Source: Hyphomicrobiales bacterium (lineage in GTDB: Bacteria > Pseudomonadota > Alphaproteobacteria > Rhizobiales > Rhizobiaceae). Taken from it: a stretch of DNA of 64,000 nt. The notes beneath the pieces were generated by a model. That model was not told the origin of the DNA. It saw only the letters and a list, made by a program, of their open reading frames with translations, and did not search any database. Location: contig UCKM01000009.1 of NCBI GenBank assembly GCA_900473175.1, forward strand, positions 1 to 64,000, written 5' to 3'. Shown here piece after piece: positions 46,144-55,116 of the stretch. The stretch's first letter is position 1. Each line of letters begins with the position of its first letter. The translations under genes were made by a program, and so were the position numbers.

Positions 46144-49100
46144 CTATCCGGCCGCGCTTTCGTTGAGCTCTTTGATGACCGCTACCAAGCGCCTGGTCTT
46201 CTCAAGATCGAACACCTGCTGCGGTCCTTCCGGCGCTACGTCGACAAACGGGCTCTCATAGAGCAACCCGGGGTCCATCACGCCTTTCTCGGTCAGATGC
46301 TCAATCACCATATCGATGAATTCGATTTGCTGAGCAGTCGCCCCAGTGTCGCCAAGGAACTCGCTGAAGGCCTCTGCCACCGCATGGCGATCAAGTCCCA
46401 CCAACGAGCGAACGAACGCACCAAAACCATGGGCGATTTCCGTCGCCTTTTCGATATGCACAGGCTGGCCGATCCCGGCGCTGAGAAGCATCTGCTGCAA
46501 TTGCTCTATATCTGTGGGGGTCAGCGGCTTTCCGTGACGCAGCTTTGCAAGCGCAATGTGATCCTCATGCTGACGCAGGAAGTGCCTCGCCTTCTTCTTG
46601 AAACGAGCGAACTCAACTTCGCCAACCTGCGGGAGTTCAAGCTCGGTCCCCTCGCCAAGCTGATCCTTGAAGTCGGTATAGATAATTGCCTTCTTGCCCG
46701 GCTCTATATGATGCACGAAGTTGCGGAGCCGCAGTCGCACAAGCTCGAGCAACGGCACGGTTACGCCCTTCCACCAGTGATCCGAAAGGATGTCCAGGAT
46801 CAATTCGTGCTGCGCCGCAATTGCGGGTATCGCAGTCTGTTCATCGAGTGCAGAAGCAATCTCGATGAGCTGCTTCTTCAGTCGGTCAAAACGTTTGGAG
46901 CCTTTGAGCAAAGCAAGTTCAAGATTGATCAGGAGCAGATCGAAGCGCTTTGCCTCTTCCAGTTCCGACCTTACGGAAGACGGCAGCGGTGCGACTTCGT
47001 TGACGAGTTCATCGCGCGTCTTATCGGTCAGCGTGCTCCATGCCTTCTCGGTTTGATATTTTTCGACCAGCCGCCGCTTACCTCGAACGATGAAATTGTC
47101 CAAGCTCATCGAACCCACATAGGTCTTGAGAAATTCCAACGATTGCGTCCTGATTTTCCCTTCACTTGGAGCGACATCGTCGCCGGCGTCGTATTCGTCA
47201 CCTTCCTCGGCAAACCCATAGCCGGTGTGTTGTCCATTCTTCTCATCCAGCGCCCGAATGAGATCGAAGCGGGCGGCAAACAGGTGCTCGTTTAGGGATC
47301 GCGCATTCCGCCCCTCTACGAATTTCGGATTCTGCCTGAAAAACTCGAGGTTCTGACAAAAGTCAAAGACGCGGAAAAACTCCTTGTCTTCGTCCGGTCC
47401 GAAAAGGTCAGGGCAGAGACGCGTGCCGCGACCCATGATCTGCCAGAATTTGGTTCTCGAACGAATGAGCTTAAAGAGAACGAGATTTACGACTTCGGGC
47501 ACATCGATGCCGGTGTCCAGCATATCAACAGAGATGGCGATATGAGGAGCGCTTTCCTTCTTTGAGAAGTCGTCGATGAGCGTCTGCGCATATTCTGTCT
47601 TGAACGTGATGACGCGGGCGAAATGACCGGCAAGGTGCGGATAGGCCAGATTGAAGCGCTTCTCAATGAAATCAGCGTGGGCCTGGTTCTTGGCGAAGAT
47701 GATTGTCTTGCCCATCCGGTCGCCAGCCGCCACCTTCACCCCCTGGGTCATGACGTGGGCAAGCACCTTGTCGACCGTATCGGCGTTGAACAGCCATTTG
47801 TTGATTGCCTCGGCACTTACACTATCAGGCGGCTCCCCACCTTCTTCGTCCCATTCGAGCATGTCCCATTGCTCTTGCTCTTCCTCGGAGAGGTCGTCGT
47901 AGTGGATGCCTTCACGCACGAATCGGAGCGGCACTGAAATGGGCACAGGTGGCACCAGCCATTCATCGGCAATGGCCTGGTCGAGCGAATAGGCATCCGT
48001 GGGAACGCCTTCCTCAAGATCGAAAAGACCATAGGTGTTGCGATCAATTTCCCCGCGCGGCGTCGCGGTCAAACCCACCAGCAAGCTGTCGAAATAGTCG
48101 AAAATAGCGCCATAGCGCTGGTATACCGAACGATGCGCCTCGTCGATGATGACGAGGTCGAAATGCCCCGGTCCAAAGCGCGCCGCTCCCTTCGCCCGCT
48201 CGTCGATTAGGTTCATCATCGTCGGATAGGTAGAGAGGAAAACACGGCCGTCTGCGGACTTCTCCGTCACGAGGTTAACCGGCGATGTCTCGGGAAGAAA
48301 CGTCTTGAACGCCCTCGCGGCCTGATTCACAAGCGCGACGCGGTCGGCCAGAAACAGCACACGCTTCACCCAGCCGGCTCGCATCAGCGTATCGACGAGA
48401 GCAATCACGGTGCGCGTCTTGCCCGCGCCCGTGGCCATGACAAGCAGCGCCTTGCGCTGTTTGTGCGTTTCGAAACTCTCCTTGACACGGGCAATCGCCC
48501 GCTCCTGATAGTAGCGGTCGGCGACTTTCCGATTGACGGGAACAGAGGCCATTGGCCTCCTCGTCGTTCGTCGCTGGATCAGAAGCTGAAGCTCGTCTTT
48601 CTTGTAGAAGCCGGACACCTCACGCGGCGGGTAAGCCGTATCGTCCCAAATCCAGTGGTCATAACCATTAGTATAGAAGATTACCGGCCGCTGGCCGAAT
48701 TTCCGGTCGAGGCAATCGGCATAGAGCTTTGCTTGCTGCTGACCCGCACGGGGATCGCGTTTGGTGCGCTTGGCCTCGACTAGAGCCAGCGGCTTGCCGT
48801 CATCTCCCCAGAGCACATAGTCGACGAAGCCCCGGCCCTCATTGTTGGCCATTCCCTCGACTGGAAATTCGCGGTCACGCGGCTGGTCGAGCTTCCAGCC
48901 CGCTTCTTTCAAGAGCAGGTCGATATAGAGATCGCGGGTTTCGGCCTCGGAATAGTCATGATGGTCCGGCCGTTTTTCATTCTCGCGGCGGATACGGTCG
49001 CGCTCGGCGCGTGCTTGCTCAAGCTCGGCATCGAGTTCGCCCTTGTCGCGCAACAGGTCAGCGAAAGCCTTGTCGCGCGCCTCCATTTCCGACTTGAGGC

Positions 49101-49563
49101 GTGTTAATTCGGCAAAAGCCTTCTTGACCAGATCGTCCTTGCGGGAGAGTTGCGCCGGATCGAAAGCCAGACCATCGGGCGGCGGCGTCTTGCCATAGGT
49201 GCGGGCCAGCCAGAAGGTTAGATGGAACAGTTCGCGCACGGCATCGGCGGCTTCCTTCGCCGATGTGTCCTTGGCCTCATGCACGGCGCGGTTGCCAATC
49301 TGAACGATGAGCTTGGCCTTGGTGAAGACGGCCTGACCGGCGCGCTTCTGGAAGCTCGGCTCATGGATTAGTGCCGAAATCCTGTCGTCATAGGGAAAGT
49401 GCAGACCGGAATCGTGCTTGTAGGCCCACTGCACGGCGAGCTCCACAGTGCGCCGGGCATAGAACGCTGCGGCGCGCGGATCGCCGGCAGCGTTCGCCTC
49501 CGCCCGTTTCGCGCTGTCGAAGATTTCTGGGAATTCGGCAGCGAGAAAGGCGAAGTTGGACAT
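46144..49563 (-). CDS. hsdR: Type I restriction enzyme R subunit
   Basis: Translocating endonuclease subunit, 1139 residues. Order of parts: N-terminal DUF4145-like domain (about 1-120), coiled-coil linker (RDKGELDAELEQARAERD), nuclease domain with D..E-A-K (GFVDYVLWGDDG then LALVEAKRTKRD near 240-262), SF2 helicase with ATGAGKTRT (Walker A) and IIDEAHRS (DEAH box), helicase C domain, and an EcoEI-type C-terminal region. Starts 6 bp after hsdS ends. The complete length and intact motifs suggest an active enzyme that cuts unmodified incoming DNA. Confidence 0.95.
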   Translation of the reverse strand: MSNFAFLAAEFPEIFDSAKRAEANAAGDPRAAAFYARRTVELAVQWAYKHDSGLHFPYDDRISALIHEPSFQKRAGQAVFTKAKLIVQIGNRAVHEAKDTSAKEAADAVRELFHLTFWLARTYGKTPPPDGLAFDPAQLSRKDDLVKKAFAELTRLKSEMEARDKAFADLLRDKGELDAELEQARAERDRIRRENEKRPDHHDYSEAETRDLYIDLLLKEAGWKLDQPRDREFPVEGMANNEGRGFVDYVLWGDDGKPLALVEAKRTKRDPRAGQQQAKLYADCLDRKFGQRPVIFYTNGYDHWIWDDTAYPPREVSGFYKKDELQLLIQRRTTRRPMASVPVNRKVADRYYQERAIARVKESFETHKQRKALLVMATGAGKTRTVIALVDTLMRAGWVKRVLFLADRVALVNQAARAFKTFLPETSPVNLVTEKSADGRVFLSTYPTMMNLIDERAKGAARFGPGHFDLVIIDEAHRSVYQRYGAIFDYFDSLLVGLTATPRGEIDRNTYGLFDLEEGVPTDAYSLDQAIADEWLVPPVPISVPLRFVREGIHYDDLSEEEQEQWDMLEWDEEGGEPPDSVSAEAINKWLFNADTVDKVLAHVMTQGVKVAAGDRMGKTIIFAKNQAHADFIEKRFNLAYPHLAGHFARVITFKTEYAQTLIDDFSKKESAPHIAISVDMLDTGIDVPEVVNLVLFKLIRSRTKFWQIMGRGTRLCPDLFGPDEDKEFFRVFDFCQNLEFFRQNPKFVEGRNARSLNEHLFAARFDLIRALDEKNGQHTGYGFAEEGDEYDAGDDVAPSEGKIRTQSLEFLKTYVGSMSLDNFIVRGKRRLVEKYQTEKAWSTLTDKTRDELVNEVAPLPSSVRSELEEAKRFDLLLINLELALLKGSKRFDRLKKQLIEIASALDEQTAIPAIAAQHELILDILSDHWWKGVTVPLLELVRLRLRNFVHHIEPGKKAIIYTDFKDQLGEGTELELPQVGEVEFARFKKKARHFLRQHEDHIALAKLRHGKPLTPTDIEQLQQMLLSAGIGQPVHIEKATEIAHGFGAFVRSLVGLDRHAVAEAFSEFLGDTGATAQQIEFIDMVIEHLTEKGVMDPGLLYESPFVDVAPEGPQQVFDLEKTRRLVAVIKELNESAAG

Positions 49564-49569
49564 GGAGCC

Positions 49570-50685
49570 TCAGAGTTGACCAGTGAAAGCGCGGTGTTGA
49601 AGGGAGGTGAAAAGCGACTCCAGGTTTCTCAGATGTAGCTCGGATGTTATCAGGCTAGCTCTTAACTTTTTCCACAAGGAGGCAAATCGTTGTTGTTCCG
49701 TCAGCGTAGGCAAGGGGACGAATGCCTTTTTCAAAGCGCCGACATTCAAGTGCTGCTGAATCTGTCCTCTTTGTTCTGAAAGGACAATCTGCTTGCCAAT
49801 AGGGGAATTGATAAAAGTGCTCAAAAATTGAGAATCTAATTTTTCCGGATCGGGTGAAACAATTAGGACGTCAATTGCATTCGATCCGTGCAAGTCGGCG
49901 CCAACGACGGCCGCCTTACCTGGCTGGCCTGTCCTTACGACCACAACGTCTCCTTCGAAGATGCGGGTTTTGGCAAGGGGCCCTTCATTATCGGAACCAG
50001 AAAAATAAACAACATCCGTCAAATCAAAGCCTTCAACTTTAATGTTTTGCGACCTGATAGCGATCACGCCCTGATCGGTGTAATAGGAAGCCGGCTTCAC
50101 CACTATGCCAACCGTTATTCGTTTGGAAAGGTCGTCTAGGCTTTGAGTTGGCCAGTTCATGTCATTCTTTCGAAGATCCCCGAACATCTCCACAAAGATC
50201 GATTGAGTGAGGCTGTCGAGTTGCGCGATCGCCTGGTGGCGCTTCTGGCGAAGCTGATGGACCTTGTCCAGGATCGCGGCAATCCGCTTCTGCTCGTGTA
50301 GAGGGGGGAGGGGGATTTCGAGACGCTTTAAGAATTTATAATGACGACTGTAGCCAGCACTCGGAATATTTGCGAATTGGAGGAAATGGCAAACATACTT
50401 CAAGTCTGCCTTGGTGGGATGTCGCAGCTGGAGGACCTTCACACCGTCTGCCCCCATGCAGAATGGAAAATCTACAAACTTTAATGCCCGCGTGTGATCG
50501 CCGAAAACGATCCATGGACCTTGGCCGTTAACTAAGTTGGATGCTTCATTAGAATACCCTCCAATAAAGCCCTGACCTTGGTCGATGATTGGATAGTGAC
50601 CAAACGGTAAGTAGTCGCCTTTTTGGATCTTGGCATTACCACCCGAGGCATCTCGAACTACTTCTTCAAACTCTGAGAGGTTCAA
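49570..50685 (-). CDS. hsdS: Type I restriction-modification specificity subunit
   Basis: Recognition subunit, 371 residues, with two target-recognition domains separated by conserved helical spacers (PPLHEQKRIAAILDKVHQLR near 125 and LPTLTEQQRFASLWKKLRAS near 325). The start is TTG at 50685, overlapping the hsdM stop (TTGA) and preceded by GGAGG inside hsdM, which makes this unusual start credible. The DNA target cannot be read from sequence. The N-terminal domain is visibly more divergent and AT-rich than hsdM, as is normal for these subunits. Confidence 0.93.
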   Translation of the reverse strand: MNLSEFEEVVRDASGGNAKIQKGDYLPFGHYPIIDQGQGFIGGYSNEASNLVNGQGPWIVFGDHTRALKFVDFPFCMGADGVKVLQLRHPTKADLKYVCHFLQFANIPSAGYSRHYKFLKRLEIPLPPLHEQKRIAAILDKVHQLRQKRHQAIAQLDSLTQSIFVEMFGDLRKNDMNWPTQSLDDLSKRITVGIVVKPASYYTDQGVIAIRSQNIKVEGFDLTDVVYFSGSDNEGPLAKTRIFEGDVVVVRTGQPGKAAVVGADLHGSNAIDVLIVSPDPEKLDSQFLSTFINSPIGKQIVLSEQRGQIQQHLNVGALKKAFVPLPTLTEQQRFASLWKKLRASLITSELHLRNLESLFTSLQHRAFTGQL

Positions 50686-52232
50686 AGCATCGCCTCCAGC
50701 TCTTTCAAGCCCGCCGCAATCTCATCTTCCAGCTCAAGCAGTTCTGCGATGATTTCCTTGGGCGGGCGGTGGTCGTCGGCCTCGTGCACCACCTCCTTGT
50801 AGCGATTGAGTGAGAGGTCGTAGTCGGCAGCGGCGATGTCCTCACGCTTCACCGTAAAGCTCTGGCCAGTGCGCGGGTTCTCGCGCTCGCTGCCGTTGCG
50901 TTCTCCCCAACGGGCGACAACATCCGGTAGGTTGTTCTTTGCATGCTCGTCTTCACTTAGCTCCTTTGTCGGCACTGGTCCCAATTTTTCCTCGGCCACC
51001 AGCATCTGGCGCTTGTCGTCCAGACTCATGCCATCGGCCTGAACGTCGTAGAACCAGACATGATCGGTGCCGCCGGAACTGGTCTTGGTGAAGAAGACGA
51101 TCGCCGTTGAGACGCCAGCGTAAGGCTTGAATACGCCGGACGGCAGCTTCACGATCGCGTCCAGCTTGTGGTCGTCCACCAGCATCTTGCGGATCGCCTT
51201 GTGCGCCGTCGATGAGCCGAACAAAACGCCATCCGGAACAATCACGGCTGCGCGCCCACCAGGCTTCAAGAGCCTCAGGAAAAGCGCCATGAACAGAAGC
51301 TCGGTTTTCTTCGTCTTGACGATGGCAAGCAGGTCATTGGCCGTCGTCTCGTAGTCGAGCGAGCCGGCAAAGGGCGGATTGGCAAGAATCAGCGAATATT
51401 TGTCGGCATCATCACTATGGCTGGAAGAGAGCGAGTCCCTATAGCGAATGTCTGCGCCTTCCACGCCATGCAGCTGCATGTTCATTGAGCCAATTCGCAG
51501 CATGGTCTGGTCAAAATCGTAGCCGTGGAACATCGTGTTGTGAAAGTGCTTGTTGAGCGACGTATCCATGAACAGCTTGCTGTGATGCTCGCGCAGATGC
51601 TCGCCAGCCGCGACGAGAAAGCCGCAGGTGCCGCTCGCCGGGTCGCAGATCACATCGTTCGGTGTTGGCTTGGTTAGTTCCACCATCAATCTGATGATGT
51701 GACGGGGCGTGCGAAACTGGCCGTTCTGCCCGGCGCTGGCGATCTTGGAGAGCATATACTCATACAAATCTCCCTTAGTATCGCGGTCCTCCATCGGAAT
51801 GTCCGCGAGCATGTCAACCACCTTGGCAAGGAGACCAGGCGTTGGGATGGTGAAGCGCGCGTCTCGCATATGTTCGGAGTGGGCCGTGCCGTCCTTAGCC
51901 ATGTCGCGCAGGAAGGGGAAAACAAACTCAGACACAAGCAAGAACATGCGGCCCGGATCGGCATTCTTCAGCTTCGACCAGCGCATCTCGTCATAAGTGA
52001 CATCATTGCCATCCCGGTCCTGCCGATAGACGCCTTCTGGAAAGATCACTCGCTCCATTGGCTTCCCGAGCAGATTGGCTTTGTTCTCCTCCCGCGTTTG
52101 GATGTCATCCAGCCCGCGCATAAAGAGGAGGTAGGTGATCTGCTCGATCACCTCGAGCGGGTTGGCTATGCCGCCCGCCCAGAAGGCGTTCCAAACCTGA
52201 TCAACCTTCGAGCGAATTTCACCTGTGAGCAT
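50682..52232 (-). CDS. hsdM: Type I restriction-modification methyltransferase subunit
   Basis: N6-adenine methyltransferase, 516 residues. N-terminal helical HsdM domain (about 8-130), SAM-binding motif DPASGTCGF near 197 and catalytic NPPF (LILANPPFAG near 284). First gene of hsdM-hsdS-hsdR. The promoter should lie in the 138-bp gap shared with the divergent nuclease-like gene, so methylase, restriction subunit and that gene may be controlled from one region. Confidence 0.95.
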   Translation of the reverse strand: MLTGEIRSKVDQVWNAFWAGGIANPLEVIEQITYLLFMRGLDDIQTREENKANLLGKPMERVIFPEGVYRQDRDGNDVTYDEMRWSKLKNADPGRMFLLVSEFVFPFLRDMAKDGTAHSEHMRDARFTIPTPGLLAKVVDMLADIPMEDRDTKGDLYEYMLSKIASAGQNGQFRTPRHIIRLMVELTKPTPNDVICDPASGTCGFLVAAGEHLREHHSKLFMDTSLNKHFHNTMFHGYDFDQTMLRIGSMNMQLHGVEGADIRYRDSLSSSHSDDADKYSLILANPPFAGSLDYETTANDLLAIVKTKKTELLFMALFLRLLKPGGRAAVIVPDGVLFGSSTAHKAIRKMLVDDHKLDAIVKLPSGVFKPYAGVSTAIVFFTKTSSGGTDHVWFYDVQADGMSLDDKRQMLVAEEKLGPVPTKELSEDEHAKNNLPDVVARWGERNGSERENPRTGQSFTVKREDIAAADYDLSLNRYKEVVHEADDHRPPKEIIAELLELEDEIAAGLKELEAML

Positions 52233-52370
52233 GCCAGTCCCTTACAACTCAGTTTTTGCGGACCTTAGCAGCGCTATCTTGAACGGCAAGTGGCCCGCAG
52301 CGCGATCTCTGGACAGCAAAGAGAAAAGCAGAAATAGTCCACTAAAAAACGGGAATCGGGGGGGATCAAT

Positions 52371-53321
52371 GTGAGCGATATCAAGCTCTTTCATTTCAAT
52401 GCCGGACAAGTGCAGGAGCTCATTGGAACAGCCGTTCAGATAGAGAAATCGTTGCAGGTTCTGTTTGAACGCAATCTCGAATCCCTCCTCGGAATTCGCT
52501 TCCTCGCTTCCGAACATGCAACCGGGTCCGTGCATGGCGGCCGAATCGATACCCTCGGCCTTGATGAGGACAACTGTCCCGTCATCATCGAATACAAACG
52601 TGCGGTGAACGAAAACGTCATCAATCAAGGGCTTTTCTACCTTGATTGGCTGTTGGACCATCGGAAAGAGTTTCAGTGGCTGGTGCTTGAAAAGCTCGGG
52701 CCTGAGGCTGCAAACAGTGTAGACTGGTCCGCGCCTCGTCTACTTTGCATTGCCGGAGATTTTACCAAATATGACGCACACGCGGTCAAGCAGATTGCCC
52801 GCAACATCGAATTGATCCGCTATCGCCGTTTTGGCGAAGACCTGCTTATGATGGAGCTGGTTCATACACCCAAGGTGGCTCGCATCACGCAACCAGCACC
52901 TCACCAGTCAATGAGCGCAGAGGTAACAAACGACGATTCTAACAATTCGCCCGATCCCTATTGGGCTAACCGGATGGGACATAAGCTCTCTCAGTCTTCA
53001 CCAGAGCTTCGCGACCTCTACGATGCTACCCATCAGTTTCTGGTTAGTCTCGGCGATGACGTTCAAGTGAGAGAACTGAAGCAATACACCGCCTTCAAGC
53101 GCATCAAGAACTTCACCTGCTTGCAAATCTATCCTCAGGCCAAGACATTGACCGCTTATGTCCGGCTAAACCCTACAACTGTCGATGTGGAACCTGGTTT
53201 TTCGCGCGACGTCACGAGCATCGGGCATCATGGCACGGGCGATTTGGAGCTGTCGTTGAAGTCGATGAGCGATTTCGAACGAGCACAACCTCTATTTCGG
53301 CGCGCCTACGAAGAGTCATGA
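52371..53321 (+). CDS. PD-(D/E)XK nuclease-like protein, NucS/DUF91 and DUF5655 type
   Basis: 316 residues. The N-terminal half (about 25-120) carries D60 in GGRIDTLGLDED and E74-x-K76 in IIEYKRA, the D-x13-E-x-K core of the PD-(D/E)XK nuclease fold, with E33 (FERNLESLL) and Q86 in the usual supporting positions. The C-terminal half (about 205-310, AFKRIKNFTCLQIYPQAKT) looks like DUF5655. Divergent from hsdM. Proteins of this type are annotated as endonuclease NucS-like; a role in DNA repair or defence is inferred. Confidence 0.8.
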   Translation: MSDIKLFHFNAGQVQELIGTAVQIEKSLQVLFERNLESLLGIRFLASEHATGSVHGGRIDTLGLDEDNCPVIIEYKRAVNENVINQGLFYLDWLLDHRKEFQWLVLEKLGPEAANSVDWSAPRLLCIAGDFTKYDAHAVKQIARNIELIRYRRFGEDLLMMELVHTPKVARITQPAPHQSMSAEVTNDDSNNSPDPYWANRMGHKLSQSSPELRDLYDATHQFLVSLGDDVQVRELKQYTAFKRIKNFTCLQIYPQAKTLTAYVRLNPTTVDVEPGFSRDVTSIGHHGTGDLELSLKSMSDFERAQPLFRRAYEES

Positions 53322-53327
53322 AATCAG

Positions 53328-54164
53328 ATGTCACCAAAAGCATTTACGATCGTTGGCTTCGATTCTGCCTGGACCGACAAGCCCAAAGCTCCGGGCGCAG
53401 TCTGTGTCATACGATCCAATTCCGATGGGAAACTGACCTACAGAGAGCCGCAACTGGCGTCGTTTGCGCAGGCGCTCGACATCATCCGTGATGAGCGCGA
53501 CCGCAGTCGCTTATGCCTGGTTGCCATTGACCAGCCGACGATCGTTCCAAATCTCACGAGCTTACGTCCGGTCGATCGTATTGCCGGTGCGCTTATCTCG
53601 TGGCTCGGCGGCGGTGTTCAGCCAGCAAATCGCTCAAAGATCGGCATGTTCGATGACGCAGCGCCCATCTGGAAATTCAAAGAAGCTCTCGGTGCCATCG
53701 AGGATCCCGAAGCTGCTCGCACTGCAGCGGATGGGCTTTTCATCATGGAGGTGTTCCCGGCGCTTGCCCTTGCCGGCTTGAACAGTGCGTTTTGCGATCG
53801 CCTCAAGGGCCCGCGCTACAACCCAGAACGGCGGAAAACATTCAACCTCGCTCACTGGCATGATGTAATCGATACAATACAGCGGTTCGGCACACTCGCC
53901 GCAATCGAGCTTATTGACGATTGGTGTGACACGACCCGGTCTGTTCACACACCTAGGAAAGCGGACCAGGACAAGCTTGACGCGATGATCTGCGCCTTGA
54001 TCGGCCTGCATTGGCTCACTGCGCCGCGCAAGCAGTCGATGATGATTGGAGACCTGCAGAACGGCTATATGATTGCCCCGTCCATCGATGGCATTCACGC
54101 CCGGATTCTGGCGAAAGCGCGCGAGAGGGGAGTTCCTATCGATGGGCAGCTGCTCGTCACTTAG
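53328..54164 (+). CDS. DUF429 family protein
   Basis: 278 residues, RNase H-like fold of the DUF429 family: GFDSAWTDK near residue 9, VAIDQPTIVPN near 62, MEVFPALALAGL near 140 and KADQDKLDAMICALIGLHW near 218 are the conserved acidic blocks (D11, D65, E141, D221/D225 region). It starts 6 bp after the PD-(D/E)XK gene and probably forms an operon with it. Function of the family is not established; DUF429 proteins are predicted nucleases. Last gene inside the island. Confidence 0.82.
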   Translation: MSPKAFTIVGFDSAWTDKPKAPGAVCVIRSNSDGKLTYREPQLASFAQALDIIRDERDRSRLCLVAIDQPTIVPNLTSLRPVDRIAGALISWLGGGVQPANRSKIGMFDDAAPIWKFKEALGAIEDPEAARTAADGLFIMEVFPALALAGLNSAFCDRLKGPRYNPERRKTFNLAHWHDVIDTIQRFGTLAAIELIDDWCDTTRSVHTPRKADQDKLDAMICALIGLHWLTAPRKQSMMIGDLQNGYMIAPSIDGIHARILAKARERGVPIDGQLLVT

Positions 54165-54183
54165 CCCCGGCACGCACCCGGCA

Positions 54184-54219
54184 CACCTGACAGGATTCGA
54201 ACCTGTGACCTCTGCCTTC
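54184..54219 (-). pseudogene. Inverted 3' half of tRNA-Arg
   Basis: 36 bp equal to the reverse complement of tRNA positions 54349-54384 (the last three loop bases, 3' anticodon arm, variable region, T arm and part of the acceptor) with one mismatch. It lies 19 bp before the right 114-bp repeat, in opposite orientation to the intact tRNA. It cannot be a functional tRNA. Confidence 0.85.
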
Positions 54220-54237
54220 TGGATATCGCACCATCTC

Positions 54238-54351
54238 CAAAATTCGCCATTGAAGCCTTGGCCCGCATCGGCTAGAAACGCTTCGCGCATGTAAGGCCAA
54301 CGCCTTGTGTCAGCACCCGTAGCTCAGCTGGATAGAGTGCTGCCCTCCGAA
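54238..54351 (+). repeat. Right 114-bp direct repeat of the island (attR-side)
   Basis: Element-borne copy matching 26007-26120. It supplies a promoter and the 5' half of tRNA-Arg that joins the original 3' half at 54352. The identity stops at the last base of the 7-nt anticodon loop. Confidence 0.9.
54250..54278 (+). promoter_or_regulatory. Promoter of tRNA-Arg(CCG)
   Basis: TTGAAG (54250-54255) and TAGAAA (54273-54278) with a 17-bp spacer, 34 bp before the tRNA. It is contained entirely in the duplicated block, so the island provides the promoter of the restored gene. Confidence 0.55.
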
Positions 54352-54389
54352 GGCAGAGGTCACAGGTTCGAATCCTGTCGGGTGCGCCA
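54313..54389 (+). tRNA. tRNA-Arg (anticodon CCG)
   Basis: 77 nt with CCA encoded. Acceptor stem GCACCCG/CGGGTGC, anticodon arm CTGCC-CTCCGAA-GGCAG with anticodon CCG reading CGG, and T arm with GGTTCGAATCC. All stems close. The 5' half is the island copy and the 3' half is the original chromosomal sequence. It is in the same orientation as the broken copy at 26082. Confidence 0.95.
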
Positions 54390-54602
54390 AATACCGCCGA
54401 TTGCCCCACAAATTGATATATTTTCTCTTTTATTATCAAGAAGATAACGATCTGCGGCACGGTTAAGGATGTTGCTCACGTATGCTCCGCCGTTTCGCAC
54501 GGCCCACGAGTTGTCGCACGAGGTGTCTTTGGAGGCTTGACGTAGCCAACACACCGTCGTGAGGTTCAAACGGTGCTCAACAGCACGACGCAGCAGCTAC
54601 GA

Positions 54603-55031
54603 TCAGTTGACCATATTCTCCCGAAACAGCGTCTCGATCAGCGGGCATTCCGGTAGCGTGCCGTCGGCGCATTGGGCTACCATGTCTTTGAGCACGCGTT
54701 CCATGCGTCTGAGATCGGCGATCTTCGCCTGGATGTCGTCGAGATGGGTGGCGGCAACGGCGCGCGCCTCGGCGCAAGGCTGATCGCGCTCGTCGACCAG
54801 CCGCAGTAACTCGCGGACTTCATCCAGTGAGAAACCAAGCTCGCGTGCCCGCAAGATGAAGCGAAGGCGCCGCTCGTGTGTAGTGTCATAGCTGCGATAG
54901 CCGGCTGCCGTGCGCGGTGGTTCGGGGAGAAGGCCGACCTTCTCATAGTAGCGAACCGTCGCCAGGTTGCTGCCCGTCCGCCGGGCGAGCTCCGCTCGTT
55001 GCAGGCCCTTCACCCCCGCGTGATCGCGCAT
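54603..55031 (-). CDS. merR: Mercury-responsive regulator MerR
   Basis: MerR-family metalloregulator of 142 residues: winged helix-turn-helix at 10-80 (TVRYYEKVGLLPEPPR), dimer coiled coil, and the three mercury-binding cysteines in the Hg(II) MerR pattern: C86 (QPCAEA), C121 (AQCADG) and C129 (PECPLIE). Represses and, with Hg(II), activates the divergent mer operon by untwisting its long-spacer promoter. Immediately downstream of the island's tRNA, so the mer locus may be a separate acquisition. Confidence 0.93.
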   Translation of the reverse strand: MRDHAGVKGLQRAELARRTGSNLATVRYYEKVGLLPEPPRTAAGYRSYDTTHERRLRFILRARELGFSLDEVRELLRLVDERDQPCAEARAVAATHLDDIQAKIADLRRMERVLKDMVAQCADGTLPECPLIETLFRENMVN

Positions 55032-55044
55032 CGCAAAAATCCTC

Positions 55045-55075
55045 TTGACCCTGTAGTGACTACAGACTGCATCCT
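55045..55075 (+). promoter_or_regulatory. MerR operator and mer promoter
   Basis: TTGACC (55045-55050) and CATCCT (55070-55075) separated by 19 bp, the over-long spacing of mer promoters. The perfect dyad CTGTAG-TGA-CTACAG (55051-55065) lies in the spacer, where MerR binds. Confidence 0.8.
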
Positions 55076-55116
55076 ACGCTTCGGTAGGAGTTTCGGCAAG
55101 GGAAGCGAGGTCGGAC

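Larger units (their letters stand above)
26121..54351. mobile_element. Genomic island inserted in tRNA-Arg(CCG), about 28.2 kb
   Basis: Bounded by the 114-bp direct repeats, with the crossover at the tRNA anticodon loop. Contains a serine recombinase, a tyrosine integrase, an integrase remnant, a type I restriction-modification system and many unknown genes, some AT-rich. No conjugation genes (relaxase, type IV secretion) were seen, so it looks like an integrative element that is non-conjugative, mobilised by others or decayed. It is probably a mosaic of more than one insertion. Confidence 0.85.

Noticed and set aside
46078..47295. 405-codon plus-strand open frame
   Set aside because: Antisense shadow of hsdR; no start signal, and the hsdR frame is a clear complete protein.
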